NCBI GenBank assembly: GCA_020634335.1
Contig: JACKBY010000016.1
Span: 1 to 64,000 of the forward strand
Direction of reading: 5' to 3'
Length of the DNA stretch: 64,000 bases
Source of the DNA: Promineifilum sp.
GTDB lineage: Bacteria; Chloroflexota; Anaerolineae; Promineifilales; Promineifilaceae
Below, one piece after another: positions 14,491 to 23,094 of the stretch. The notes below the pieces were generated by a model that was not told the DNA's origin, did no database searches, and saw nothing but the letters and a program-made list of their open reading frames with translations. The translations under genes were made by a program, and so were the position numbers. Position 1 is the first letter of the stretch, and every line of letters begins with the position of its first letter.

Positions 14491-16770
14491 ATGACCAACA
14501 TTCAAGCTCTTGTCGCTCAAATGACCCTGGAGGAGAAAGCTGCGCTGTGTACCGGAGCCAGCGCCTGGACCACCACACCGATCCCGCGGCTGGATTTGCC
14601 GGAGTTGCTGGTGTCGGACGGACCGCATGGCCTGCGCCGCGTGCCCGAAGTGCAGTCCATGTCCAGTCAAAGCCTGCCCGCCACCTGTTTTCCAACTGCT
14701 TCCAGCACGGCCGCCGGCTGGGATGTCGACTTGCTGCGCGAGATGGGCGAAGCGTTGGCTGAGGAGGCGATTAGCCTGGGGGTCGACGTCATCCTGGGGC
14801 CGGGAACCAACATGAAACGCTCGCCGCTGTGCGGCCGCAATTTTGAATACTTCTCCGAGGACCCGTATCTGGCCGGCGCGCTGGCGACCAGCCTGATTGA
14901 GGGGATTCAGAGCCGGGGTGTCGGCACGTCGCTCAAGCATTTTGCGGCCAACAATCAGGAGTACGAGCGTTTTTCCATCGATGCCGTCATCGATGAGCGC
15001 GCGCTGCGCGAGATTTATCTGCCGGCGTTCGAGGCGGCCGTGACCCAGGCCAAACCCTGGACAGTGATGTGTGCCTACAACCGGCTCAACGGCATTCATG
15101 CCTCCCAGAATCATTGGCTATTGACCGAAGTGCTCAGGGATGAATGGGGCTTCGAGGGCTTCGTCGTGTCCGACTGGGGGGCCGTCCACGACCGCGTGGC
15201 CGCGCTGAAGGCCGGGCTGGACCTGGAGATGCCCGGCCCCAAGCCGACGCGCGTCAACGCCGTGATCGAGGCCGTGCGCAACGGCGACCTGGATGAGGCG
15301 GTGCTGGACGAGGCCGTCCGGCGCATCCTCACCATCGTCTGCCGGGCGGCCCAGACACCCAAGGGCGGCGAATTCGACGTCGCTGCCCACCACGCGCTGG
15401 CCCGCCGCATCTCGGCCGAATCCATCGTGTTGCTCAAGAACGACGGCATCTTGCCCCTGCAGTCCCCGGAGCACATCGCGGTCATCGGCCGGGCGGCGAT
15501 GGAAGCCCACTTCCAGGGCGGCGGCAGCTCCCACATCAATCCGACGCAGGTCGATGTCCCGTTTGCCGAGCTGCAAAAGCTGGCCGGCAACGCGGAATTG
15601 AGCTTTGCCGAGGGCTACCCCAAGGATGATAGTCTGGATGGGGGCCTGATCGACGAGGCGGTGGCACTGGCCCGGACGGCCGATGTGGCCCTGCTCTACG
15701 TCGCTCTGCCGTCGTTCAAGGAGTCGGAGGGCTACGACCGGCCGGACCTCGACTTGACGGCCCAACAGGTGAAGTTGATTCAGGCGGTGACGGCCGTTCA
15801 GCCCCACACCGTCGTCATCCTCAACAACGGCGCGCCGGTGGTCATGGGCGAATGGCTGGACCAAACGGCGGCCGTGCTGGAGGCGTGGATGATGGGACAG
15901 GCCGGCGGCAGTGCTATCGCCGACGTGCTGTTTGGCCGCGTCAACCCGTCCGGCAAGTTGGCCGAAACGTTCCCGCTGCGGCTGATCGATACCCCGTCTT
16001 ACCTCAACTTCCCCGGCGAAAATGGCGTGGTGCGCTATGGGGAAGGTCTGTTTATCGGTTACCGCTACTACGATGCCAAGGAGACGGCGGTGTTGTTCCC
16101 CTTCGGCTACGGGTTGAGCTACACCACGTTTGAGTACAGCAACTTGCAGTTGTCGGCCGACAGGTTCAAAGACGTGGACGGCCTGACGGTGTCGGTCGAT
16201 GTGACGAACACCGGGGCTGTGGCCGGCAAGGAAGTTGTGCAACTCTACGTCCATGACCACGAGTCGCGGCTGGTGCGGCCATACAAGGAACTCAAGGGAT
16301 TCGCCAAGGTGTCGCTCCAGCCGGGGGAGACCCAAACCGTCAGCCTTGCGCTGGATTCCCGCGCCTTTGCCTACTATGATCCGGCGCATCACCAGTGGAT
16401 CACGGAGGATGGGCAGTTCGACATCCTCGTCGGCGCTTCCTCGGCCGACATCCGCTGCCGCGCCACTGTCAGCTTGCAATCTACGCTACAGTTGCCGTCG
16501 CTGCTGCATGCCGAATCCACCATACGCTCCTGGCTGGCCGACCCGGTGGGGATACAGATTCTGCAGCCCATTTTCGCCGAACTGATGAAGAACGCCGATT
16601 TCTTCAATGATAACGGCCCCGGCGAGGATGAAAACGGCACGGACCTGCTCGGCTTTTTGATGGATTTGCCACTGCGCAGCTTCTTCCACTTCCAGGAAGG
16701 ATCGCTCACTCAGCCGCCGGATGACATTACCAACATGTTGCTGGAGCAGGTGCGCGGCGTCAGAGTGTAG
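14491..16770 (+). CDS. Glycoside hydrolase family 3 beta-glucosidase
   Basis: 759 residues. Family 3 (alpha/beta) barrel with catalytic nucleophile Asp228 in VVSDWGA, then the alpha/beta sandwich domain (VLLKNDGILPL) and a fibronectin-III-like domain introduced by FPFGYGLSYTTF. No signal peptide, hence probably intracellular cleavage of beta-glucosides or related dimers. After the Fn3 domain it carries about 90 further residues (LLHAESTIRSW to the end) predicted mostly helical and ending in MLLEQVRGV, an extension seen in part of the family. Ribosome site AAGGAG at 14479-14484 suits the ATG. A 103-bp gap separates it from the mannosidase. Confidence 0.92.
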   Translation: MTNIQALVAQMTLEEKAALCTGASAWTTTPIPRLDLPELLVSDGPHGLRRVPEVQSMSSQSLPATCFPTASSTAAGWDVDLLREMGEALAEEAISLGVDVILGPGTNMKRSPLCGRNFEYFSEDPYLAGALATSLIEGIQSRGVGTSLKHFAANNQEYERFSIDAVIDERALREIYLPAFEAAVTQAKPWTVMCAYNRLNGIHASQNHWLLTEVLRDEWGFEGFVVSDWGAVHDRVAALKAGLDLEMPGPKPTRVNAVIEAVRNGDLDEAVLDEAVRRILTIVCRAAQTPKGGEFDVAAHHALARRISAESIVLLKNDGILPLQSPEHIAVIGRAAMEAHFQGGGSSHINPTQVDVPFAELQKLAGNAELSFAEGYPKDDSLDGGLIDEAVALARTADVALLYVALPSFKESEGYDRPDLDLTAQQVKLIQAVTAVQPHTVVILNNGAPVVMGEWLDQTAAVLEAWMMGQAGGSAIADVLFGRVNPSGKLAETFPLRLIDTPSYLNFPGENGVVRYGEGLFIGYRYYDAKETAVLFPFGYGLSYTTFEYSNLQLSADRFKDVDGLTVSVDVTNTGAVAGKEVVQLYVHDHESRLVRPYKELKGFAKVSLQPGETQTVSLALDSRAFAYYDPAHHQWITEDGQFDILVGASSADIRCRATVSLQSTLQLPSLLHAESTIRSWLADPVGIQILQPIFAELMKNADFFNDNGPGEDENGTDLLGFLMDLPLRSFFHFQEGSLTQPPDDITNMLLEQVRGVRV

Positions 16771-16797
16771 GGCAAAGGGCATCTTTTGCGTATAGCC

Positions 16798-16836
16798 GTC
16801 CTCTCTGTCCCGCGCTGCTGGCGAGACAGAGAGGAC
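16798..16836 (+). other. 12-bp hairpin before the alpha/beta hydrolase
   Basis: Perfect arms GTCCTCTCTGTC (16798-16809) and GACAGAGAGGAC (16825-16836) with a 15-nt loop. There is no T-tract, so it is not a classical terminator; it may be an mRNA processing or stability element between the GH3 gene and the hydrolase. Confidence 0.5.
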
Positions 16837-16854
16837 GTGGGAGTGAGGCAGGTG

Positions 16855-17661
16855 ATGTTGCCGCACTGGACTAAAAACGACATCGTTTTGGGGGACGGCC
16901 GATTTCATTACGTTCGCACCGGCGATGGCGACAAACCGCCTCTGGTGCTCCTCCACGGTTTCTCCGATAATGGCCTGTGCTGGCTGCCGGTGGCACGCGA
17001 TCTGGAAGCGCACTACGACATCATCTTGCCCGATGCCCGCGGGCATGGGCTTTCGGCGCGGGTGCGGCCCGGCGAACCCATCGACGGCGCGGCCGACGTG
17101 GCCGGGCTGATCGCGGCGCTGGGGCTGCGCCGGCCGGTCGTCGGCGGCCATTCGATGGGCGGTCGTGCGGCGGCCGAGCTCGGCGCGCGCTTCCCGACTC
17201 TCGTCTCGGCGCTGATCCTGGAAGACCCGGCCTGGGGCGACCCACCGTCCATCGACGAGCCGCTGCCGGACAATCCGCTCCGCGCGTGGCTGGACGAGAT
17301 CGGGGCGCTGTCCGTTCCCGAGCTTGTCGCGCTGGGAAGAGCGCGCAACCCGACGTGGCCGGAGATCGAATGGCCGGCCTGGGCTGAGTCCAAATTACAA
17401 GTTGACAGAAATATTCAGACGATTGGTACCAATCGTAAACCCTGGCGCGACTACGTTGCCGCGCTGGCCGTGCCTACGCTCTTGTTGACGGCCGATCCCA
17501 CGCGAGGAGCCATCGTGACGCCGGCCATGGCCGAGGAGGCCGCGTCGCTCACAGACGTGTTGCAGGTGGCGGCCGTTGCCGACGCCGGGCACAACATCCG
17601 TCGCGAGAACTACCCGGCCTACATGCGAGCCGTGCGAGCTTTTCTGGATCAATTGCGCTGA
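16855..17661 (+). CDS. Alpha/beta hydrolase
   Basis: 268 residues. HGF oxyanion region (LLHGFSDNG), nucleophile elbow GHSMGG with Ser100, an acid residue before TRGAIVTP, and the catalytic His in DAGHNIRRENY. Family members are esterases, lactonases, C-C hydrolases or haloperoxidases; the substrate cannot be read from sequence. The frame is open back to a TTG at 16786 but that start would lie inside a hairpin; the ATG at 16855 after GAGGCAGG is better. Last gene of the glycosidase cluster, perhaps a carbohydrate esterase. Confidence 0.8.
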   Translation: MLPHWTKNDIVLGDGRFHYVRTGDGDKPPLVLLHGFSDNGLCWLPVARDLEAHYDIILPDARGHGLSARVRPGEPIDGAADVAGLIAALGLRRPVVGGHSMGGRAAAELGARFPTLVSALILEDPAWGDPPSIDEPLPDNPLRAWLDEIGALSVPELVALGRARNPTWPEIEWPAWAESKLQVDRNIQTIGTNRKPWRDYVAALAVPTLLLTADPTRGAIVTPAMAEEAASLTDVLQVAAVADAGHNIRRENYPAYMRAVRAFLDQLR

Positions 17662-17820
17662 GGCGCAGCTCGTCGCCGGAGACGGTCGGGAAGAACCGTT
17701 GCTGTGTCCTCGGGGGGAATTGCCTTCCCTTTTTCAGAGAGAAATATATGGTATTAATAATATACCTTAATTTAACTATGTGGAAGTCGTGACCCAGCCG
17801 GCATCCCCGCCCCAGCCACA

Positions 17821-18810
17821 TCAGGCCGGGGTTTCACGGTCGTCGGGAAGATACAGCGTGGCCGCCGCGCTCATGGCCGCGGCCACGCTGTTCCGCAGGT
17901 CAAGCGGGGCCAGCACTTCCACTTGTTCTCCCCAGCCGCGCACCCACGGCTCCATCTCGCGCCATTCAGCGATCTGCGCTTTCCATTCGCAGCCGCCGTC
18001 GGGCAGGTCGCGGATCGTCTGCGTCGGATGCCAGACGCTCTCCTTGACACGCGGCGTCACCAGCGGCGAGAAGCGCAGCCGCACATCCTGGGGTGGGCTG
18101 TCGGCGCGCCAGATGCCCCACGCAAATTCCAGCATGGCGTGGCTGTCGAACGTGTCGGGGATGGTGAACGGCTCGGTGGTGACGGCGGCGCGTTCGATGC
18201 GATTGAGTTTGAGGGTGATGACGGCGTCGTAGTGGTCGCTGTGGCCGATAAGGTAGACGCTGTCGCCCCAGACTGACGGCTCGATTTGATAGGGGCTGAT
18301 CATGTGGACGCGGGCCGTCTCGGCGTGGGGCTTCAGATAGCGCACGCGCACTTTGCGGCCGGAAATCCAGCCCTCGACGATCTGCTCCAGATTGTGGGCC
18401 TGCTGCGGGTCGGCTTCCTGCTCCAGCACCTCCTGGGCGGCGCGCACCAGGTTGTTCATCATCGGCTGGCGCAGGACGATGGCCAGCTTCTCCAGCGCCG
18501 CGGCCGTGGGCAGATGCGCGATGCGCGTCTGCTGCTGCAGCCGGCGGCCGCCCAAATAGAGCGCCAGCGCTTCCAGTTGGGAGAGGCGGATGCTGCCCAA
18601 CTGCTTCTGACGGTCGAGCCGGTATCGCCCGGGTGCTTCGGATAGAAATGGCAAATGCAACTCATTTTCCATGAAGACCCGGGTGCGATAAACCGTGGAG
18701 CGATTGACCCCCAGACGCTCGGCCAGCTCGCTGTCGGAAAAAGCCCGGTCAATGTAGAGTCGTTCCATCTCGTGGATCAACTCATTGCGACGCACAGAGC
18801 GATGTGCCAC
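17821..18810 (-). CDS. WYL-domain transcriptional regulator
   Basis: 329 residues. N-terminal DeoR/HTH_11 winged helix (about 5-60, SDSELAERLGVNRSTVYR) and a WYL domain (about 145-220, around VRVRYLKPHAETARVHMISPY and GDSVYLIGHSDHY) with the C-terminal WCX part. WYL proteins sense small ligands or nucleic acids and regulate defence, DNA repair or metabolism. Start is GTG at 18810 behind GGGAGGTG. It is convergent with the hydrolase, and no obvious partner gene lies next to it, so its target is unknown. Confidence 0.88.
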   Translation of the reverse strand: MAHRSVRRNELIHEMERLYIDRAFSDSELAERLGVNRSTVYRTRVFMENELHLPFLSEAPGRYRLDRQKQLGSIRLSQLEALALYLGGRRLQQQTRIAHLPTAAALEKLAIVLRQPMMNNLVRAAQEVLEQEADPQQAHNLEQIVEGWISGRKVRVRYLKPHAETARVHMISPYQIEPSVWGDSVYLIGHSDHYDAVITLKLNRIERAAVTTEPFTIPDTFDSHAMLEFAWGIWRADSPPQDVRLRFSPLVTPRVKESVWHPTQTIRDLPDGGCEWKAQIAEWREMEPWVRGWGEQVEVLAPLDLRNSVAAAMSAAATLYLPDDRETPA

Positions 18811-18947
18811 AGGAGCACCTCCCTAAATCTCATCATTCCTCATACATAATTGGACGGTGGACAGCCTCACAAACAACCGGCACGCAAACACGTGTCTGAA
18901 TGGTATCCGAAGTCGCAAATTCACTCAACAAATTGGCTGGATGGGGC

Positions 18948-19070
18948 CGGGTTTTTTCAGTAACCCAATTCTCTTCGTAGCGCCGGATTCTTAACCGGCT
19001 CCGCAGCCAACCTCATTCCCGGCCGCCGGACAAGAATCCGGCGTTACCCCGCGACCACTGAAAAGTCCTG
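18948..19070. mobile_element. MITE-like element, copy a
   Basis: About 120 bp, non-coding, with terminal inverted repeats CGGGTTTTTTCAGT (18948-18961) and the complement of CAGGACTTTTCAGT (19057-19070). Flanked by near-identical direct repeats CTGGATGGGGC (18937-18947) and CTGAATGGGGC (19071-19081), as expected of a target-site duplication. The interior is a long hairpin with arms GTAGCGCCGGATTCTTAACC and CCGGACAAGAATCCGGCG. It occupies most of the 301-bp gap 18811-19111, in which I see no gene. Confidence 0.7.
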
Positions 19071-19111
19071 CTGAATGGGGCCAACCCTAGGCCCCCCTGC
19101 CCTGGCGCGGG

Positions 19112-19318
19112 TTAGCGATGGCGGCCGAACCACGTCAGGCGGCCGCGGTCGTCCTCCACGAGCAGATCGCCGCGATCCTCCAGTTGCGTGAGGGCTCGCA
19201 TCAGGGTCTTGTTGTCAAAGCCCAGACGGCGAGCCAACCAGCCCGGCCGGCGGCCGGGATTCTTGATAATCGTATCCCGAATTTGATCCAGACGTTCAGC
19301 ATCCCCTCTACGAGCCAC
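19112..19318 (-). CDS. Small winged-helix DNA-binding protein
   Basis: 68 residues: an opening helix (AERLDQIRDTIIKNPG), a helix-turn-helix (RPGWLARRLGFDNKTLMRAL) and a beta-wing (LEDRGDLLVEDDRGRLTWFG). It looks like a stand-alone winged-helix transcription factor with no effector domain. The open frame extends to 19627, but only the last 68 codons look like protein. The GTG at 19318 has AGGGAGGA 9 nt upstream (complement of 19327-19334), which decides the start. Function unknown; it is divergent from the DUF305 gene and may regulate that region. Confidence 0.65.
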   Translation of the reverse strand: MARRGDAERLDQIRDTIIKNPGRRPGWLARRLGFDNKTLMRALTQLEDRGDLLVEDDRGRLTWFGRHR

Positions 19319-19665
19319 GATGGTTATCCTCCCTGATGAATTGTGGTGCGGCCTGTGACACGAACAGCCGCGAACCCGTCGATCTACGCCTAGGCTAGCG
19401 AGGGCATGTTGCACCAACCGCAACAACAGACGGCGAATGGGCGAAATTGGTGGCGCTGCGTGGCGCGACAAGGCGACCGCCCCTGGAAAGACCCTGATCA
19501 GGCGATGAGATGGGTTGAACGCCCTATTGACCTGTGCTAAGGTTAAGGTCAGACTTGGCACGGGCGGTTGGGTTGTCCGTTGATGGTCGTGGAGATTTAT
19601 TGCGGGCGTAATTTGGGGAGTATTCATCTGCTACACGAAATTTAGTCTGCCAAACAGGAACTATT
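19319..19665. other. Intergenic region, 347 bp
   Basis: No convincing gene. Contains the dyad TGACCT-N12-AGGTCA at 19528-19551, whose arm spacing resembles operators of MerR-family metal or redox regulators, and a short leader before the DUF305 start (CAGGAAC at 19653-19659). Confidence 0.4.
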
Positions 19666-20361
19666 ATGTACGCCGAACCGATTTCTGATATTCAGTCCAC
19701 CGCCGTGCCCGCCAGCGTCTCTGTCCGGCAGCGCGGCCCCCTTCTCCCGCTCCTCGCTTTGGGGCTGATCGTGTTGCTGCTGGGCGGCGTGGCGGGGTAT
19801 GTGGTGGCCCGACGCTCGATTCCGGCTGCGGCGTCGACCGAGGCCGGCTTCGCCCGCGACATGAGCATTCATCACGAGCAGGCCGTGCAAATGGCCGCGC
19901 TGATCTATGACCGCACCAGCGATGAGGCAATTCGCTCGTTGGCTTTCGACATCCTCACGACCCAGCAGGGCCAGATCGGCATCATGAGCGGCTGGCTCGA
20001 TGCCTGGGGCTTGCCCTGGACGTCGCCACAGGCGCGCATGGAGTGGATGGGCATGTCGGTCGATGGGCTGATGCCCGGCATGGCAACCCCCGAGCAAATG
20101 GCCGCGTTGCGTGCCGCCGGCGGCGAGGCGGCTGATGTCCTCTTTCTGCAACTCATGATCCCTCATCACCAGTCCGGCATCGCCATGGCTCAATACGCGG
20201 CCGACCACGCACGACAGGAGCCGGTGCGGCTGCTGGCCCAGGGCATGGCAAACGCCCAGGCGCTGGAGGTCGACTACATGCAATCGCTGCTGACGGCCAA
20301 AGGCCAGGCCCCCATGCCCGCCGACACGGGGATGGACATGGATATGGAAATGGATCATTAA
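19666..20361 (+). CDS. DUF305 domain membrane-anchored protein
   Basis: 231 residues. Single N-terminal membrane helix (about 24-46) and an extracytoplasmic DUF305 domain, a ferritin-like four-helix fold, with His/Met-rich repeats: MSIHHEQAVQMA and LMIPHHQSGIAMAQYA. The extreme C-terminus is a Met/Asp string (DTGMDMDMEMDH). The paired HH and Met residues suggest binding of copper or silver, and DUF305 proteins are frequent in metal-resistance islands; a specific activity has not been established. It precedes an Fe-S membrane protein and a FixH-like protein. Confidence 0.85.
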   Translation: MYAEPISDIQSTAVPASVSVRQRGPLLPLLALGLIVLLLGGVAGYVVARRSIPAAASTEAGFARDMSIHHEQAVQMAALIYDRTSDEAIRSLAFDILTTQQGQIGIMSGWLDAWGLPWTSPQARMEWMGMSVDGLMPGMATPEQMAALRAAGGEAADVLFLQLMIPHHQSGIAMAQYAADHARQEPVRLLAQGMANAQALEVDYMQSLLTAKGQAPMPADTGMDMDMEMDH

Positions 20362-20393
20362 CCTGAACACGCACTTGCATTAAGAAGGAGGAG

Positions 20394-20448
20394 CCGCAGA
20401 TGACGCAGGGTTCGCAGATTTGACAAGACATCTGCGGAGGGTGCGGAT
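20394..20448. repeat. CCGCAGATG...CATCTGCGG imperfect hairpin repeat
   Basis: Inverted arms CCGCAGATG (20394-20402) and CATCTGCGG (20429-20437) with inner GTTCGCAGATT, in the 146-bp gap after the DUF305 gene. The same words recur in the perfect hairpin at 61197-61247. This looks like a member of the ATCCGCAGA/TTCGCAGATT dispersed repeats seen in many environmental bacterial genomes. Confidence 0.5.
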
Positions 20449-20507
20449 CTTATTTCTTTGGTAACAAAGCACTGAAGCCCGCTCGACATGGGCATTAAGG
20501 CAAACGA

Positions 20508-21959
20508 ATGATTTCCCCCAACGATATTGCCGTTAGAGATGGCGGGCCGGCGCTCTATCGGCCGCCGCCACGCGACTTGTTACGCGTGCCTTTGCTCGGC
20601 CGCCTGTTGCGCAGCCGCCACGGCCGTCTGCTGGGCCAGATTCCGCTGCTGCTGGTGGCCCTCTTGCTGATCTACGATGGTTTCACCGGCTCGCCCATCG
20701 CCCCGCAAAACCTGGCGACGGTCAGCGTGTGGGTGCATTATCGCGGGCTGGTCATGCTGGCCCTGCTATTCGTGGGCAATCTGTTCTGCATGAGCTGCCC
20801 GTTCACGATTCCCCGCACGGTGGCCCTGCGGCTGAGTCGGGGCGGCCGGCGCTGGCCGCGGGCGTTGCGCAACAAGTGGCTGGCCGTGGCCGCGTTTGTC
20901 GGCTTCCTCCTTCTCTACGAATGGCTCGATCTGTGGGCCGGGCCGGCCCTGACTGCCTGGGTCATTATCGGCTATTTCGCCGCCGCCTTTCTGTTGGAAG
21001 CACTGTTCGCCGAATCTCCCTTCTGCAAATACGTTTGCCCGCTGGGGACGTTCAATTTTGTCGCTTCCACGGTCTCGCCGACCCAAATCACGGTGCGCGA
21101 CCACGACGTCTGCCGCACCTGCCCCGGCAAGGAGTGCGTCAACGGCGCGCCGGATGTGCTCGGCTGTGGCACGGAACTGTTCCCCCCCACCCTGCGCAGC
21201 AATCTCGATTGCGTTTTGTGCCTAGATTGCGCGCGGGCCTGCCCCTATGACAACGTGGCCTTGGCCGTTCGCGTGCCCGGCCGCGAGTTGCTGGAGAGCG
21301 CCTGGCCGCGCCGCTGGGACCTCTCCTTTCTGGTGCTCGTGTTCGCCTTTGCCGGGTTGAGCAACGCCTTCGGCATGGTGCCGCCGTTCTACGACTGGCA
21401 GCTTTGGCTGTCGGCGGCGCTGGGCATCACCAACGAACTGGTGTTGTTGCTCATCACCTTCGGATTGCTCAATCTGGCGCTGCCCGCCGCGCTGGGCCTG
21501 GGCGCGGCGTCGCTCAGCCGCGCGCTCTCCGGCCGGGCCGAGGCGCTGCGGATCACTTTCAGCCGGTTTGTGCCGGCCTTCGCGCCGCTGGGGGTGGCCG
21601 TCTGGCTGGCCCACTATGGCTTCCATTTCGCCACCGGCGCGCTGGCCATCGTTCCCGTCACGCAGATGTTTTTGAACGACCATGGCCTCGGCTGGCTGGG
21701 GACAGAGCCGAACTGGCAGCTTGGCCCGCTACTACCCGGCGGGTGGGTCTTGCCGCTGCAAACGATCATTGTGCTGGCCGGATTTGCGGGCAGCCTGATG
21801 GTGGGCAATCGTATCGGCCGCCGTGACTTCGATGCCCCCGCCCCGGCCGTGCGCGCCTTTCTGCCGTGGCTGGTGATGCTGGCCGGTCTGGCGGCGGCGG
21901 CGCTGGGCACATTCAATTTGCCGATGGAAATGCGCGGCACGATCTTCCCAGGTGGCTAG
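20508..21959 (+). CDS. NapH/NosR-like 4Fe-4S membrane protein
   Basis: 483 residues, about eight to ten hydrophobic helices with clustered cysteines: CMSCP after TM2, CKYVCPLG, CRTCPGKECVNG, and a ferredoxin-like CVLCLDCARACP. The arrangement resembles the polyferredoxin membrane proteins NapH, NosR C-terminal part, CcoG and RdxA, which pass electrons from quinols across the membrane. The partner here is not a nitrate or nitrous-oxide reductase; the context is DUF305 and a FixH-like protein, so a metal-handling or envelope redox role is plausible. The stop abuts the next start with no gap. Confidence 0.82.
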   Translation: MISPNDIAVRDGGPALYRPPPRDLLRVPLLGRLLRSRHGRLLGQIPLLLVALLLIYDGFTGSPIAPQNLATVSVWVHYRGLVMLALLFVGNLFCMSCPFTIPRTVALRLSRGGRRWPRALRNKWLAVAAFVGFLLLYEWLDLWAGPALTAWVIIGYFAAAFLLEALFAESPFCKYVCPLGTFNFVASTVSPTQITVRDHDVCRTCPGKECVNGAPDVLGCGTELFPPTLRSNLDCVLCLDCARACPYDNVALAVRVPGRELLESAWPRRWDLSFLVLVFAFAGLSNAFGMVPPFYDWQLWLSAALGITNELVLLLITFGLLNLALPAALGLGAASLSRALSGRAEALRITFSRFVPAFAPLGVAVWLAHYGFHFATGALAIVPVTQMFLNDHGLGWLGTEPNWQLGPLLPGGWVLPLQTIIVLAGFAGSLMVGNRIGRRDFDAPAPAVRAFLPWLVMLAGLAAAALGTFNLPMEMRGTIFPGG

Positions 21960-22535
21960 ATGACGACACGTACCTCGCTTCTTGGGGCGCTGGCCGGCGG
22001 GTTGATCCTTGTGCTCTGGAGCATCACCGCCACGCAGGCCCACGGCATCGGCAAGACGCTGGTTCTCAACGAGACAGCCGGCCCTTACCTGCTATCAGTC
22101 TGGACCGACCCTGACCCGCTGCGGGCCGACGAGACCCACGTCGTGGTGGGCGTCACCGACCCCACGACCCGCCAGCCTATCGTCAGCGACGTGGAAGTGC
22201 TGGTCAGCCTGACCGCGGCCGACGATCCGACAGTGATTCTGAGGGAAACGGCGGGCACGGACAGCGTCAATCGATTCTTCTACGCCGCTGAATTCAATGA
22301 CCGGGTGACGGAAGGGCGCTGGCAGGTGGGCGTGCGCGTCAGCGGCGAGTCGGGCATGGGCGAACTGGCCGGTTATACGATTGACGTTCAGCCGCCGCGC
22401 CGCATCAACTGGCTGTGGCTGGGCATCGGTGGGCTGGTGGCGGCTGTTGCCTTGTGGGTGGCCGTCTCCATGCGAACCGCCGCACCCCCCTCCCCCACGT
22501 CTGGCCGCGAGCGGCGCAAAGCTGCCCGGCCCTGA
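21960..22535 (+). CDS. FixH/YtkA-like exported protein with C-terminal anchor
   Basis: 191 residues. Signal peptide (cleavage around TQAHG), a beta-sandwich domain of about 115 residues (LSVWTDPDPLRADETHVVVG; DRVTEGRWQVGVRVSGE), then a C-terminal membrane helix (INWLWLGIGGLVAAVALWVAV) and a basic tail. The layout resembles YtkA/FixH-type extracytoplasmic proteins tied to copper delivery or oxidase assembly. Translated directly after the Fe-S protein (stop TAG followed by ATG). Assignment to a named family is moderate. Confidence 0.65.
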   Translation: MTTRTSLLGALAGGLILVLWSITATQAHGIGKTLVLNETAGPYLLSVWTDPDPLRADETHVVVGVTDPTTRQPIVSDVEVLVSLTAADDPTVILRETAGTDSVNRFFYAAEFNDRVTEGRWQVGVRVSGESGMGELAGYTIDVQPPRRINWLWLGIGGLVAAVALWVAVSMRTAAPPSPTSGRERRKAARP

Positions 22536-22693
22536 CCCCATTTTGCCACTTTTGAAGGGCAGCACTTGCAACAATTTTGGCGCGCCGCGCGCCGTTATTG
22601 CCGTTCCTGCAAATCATAGACATTAGCGGCGGGCGAAATCGACCGCGGCAAGGGTATGCCATTGGTCAGGCTTGCAGGCGGTATTATGGTCAA

Positions 22694-22713
22694 CTACACC
22701 CATATATGGGGGT
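22694..22713. promoter_or_regulatory. CsoR-like palindrome
   Basis: TACACCCATATATGGGGGTA contains the perfect 12-bp palindrome CCCATATATGGG (22699-22710) and outer TAC/GTA arms, resembling copper-sensing CsoR operators. No csoR gene is in the window, and no gene starts immediately after it, so the assignment is tentative. Confidence 0.3.
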
Positions 22714-22847
22714 ATCAGGCGGATGTCACACCTACTTGTTGGGACACCCGGAGAACCTGGCTAAGCCCATCAGGCCATCGACAATTCTTTAACATTGCCT
22801 ATTCCTAAAAAATCCAAAGGTTTTAAGCAGAATCGCGCCCAAGGCCA

Positions 22848-22876
22848 TTGTCCTCCTCTGCGGCCTGTGCTAGAAT
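22848..22876 (+). promoter_or_regulatory. Sigma-70 promoter for dnaA
   Basis: TTGTCC (22848-22853), 17-bp spacer, TAGAAT (22871-22876). Predicted start near 22883 leaves a leader of about 210 nt before the dnaA ATG. Confidence 0.55.
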
Positions 22877-23094
22877 GCCAAGACCATTGAGAAAGGTTCA
22901 TCGACACCCGGATCGCACGACAGTTCCCACGCCCGTGCGGGATTGTTAAAGAACCAACAGATGGTTAGGGAAGAGGGATCCTGCCCCATCCGCCTCACTG
23001 GGCATTGAGCCTCTGCACGTCTGTTCCGATCACATTTAAGAGCGGGTTAACCGAGGTTGAAGTACGCCTGTTGGCCGCTTGCCGAGGGAAGCAA

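Larger units (their letters stand above)
22536..23094. other. dnaA upstream region, 559 bp
   Basis: No gene supported. Holds the CsoR-like palindrome and the dnaA promoter. I found no TTATCCACA-type DnaA box on either strand, so there is no sign that the replication origin lies here. Confidence 0.5.

Noticed and set aside
19319..19627. N-terminal extension of the winged-helix protein to 171 residues
   Set aside because: Extra residues look non-coding (Pro/Arg/His mix) and the GTG at 19318 has a good ribosome site.
22577..22792. 71-codon open frame upstream of dnaA
   Set aside because: Crosses the CsoR-like palindrome, lacks a ribosome site and has no protein-like features.
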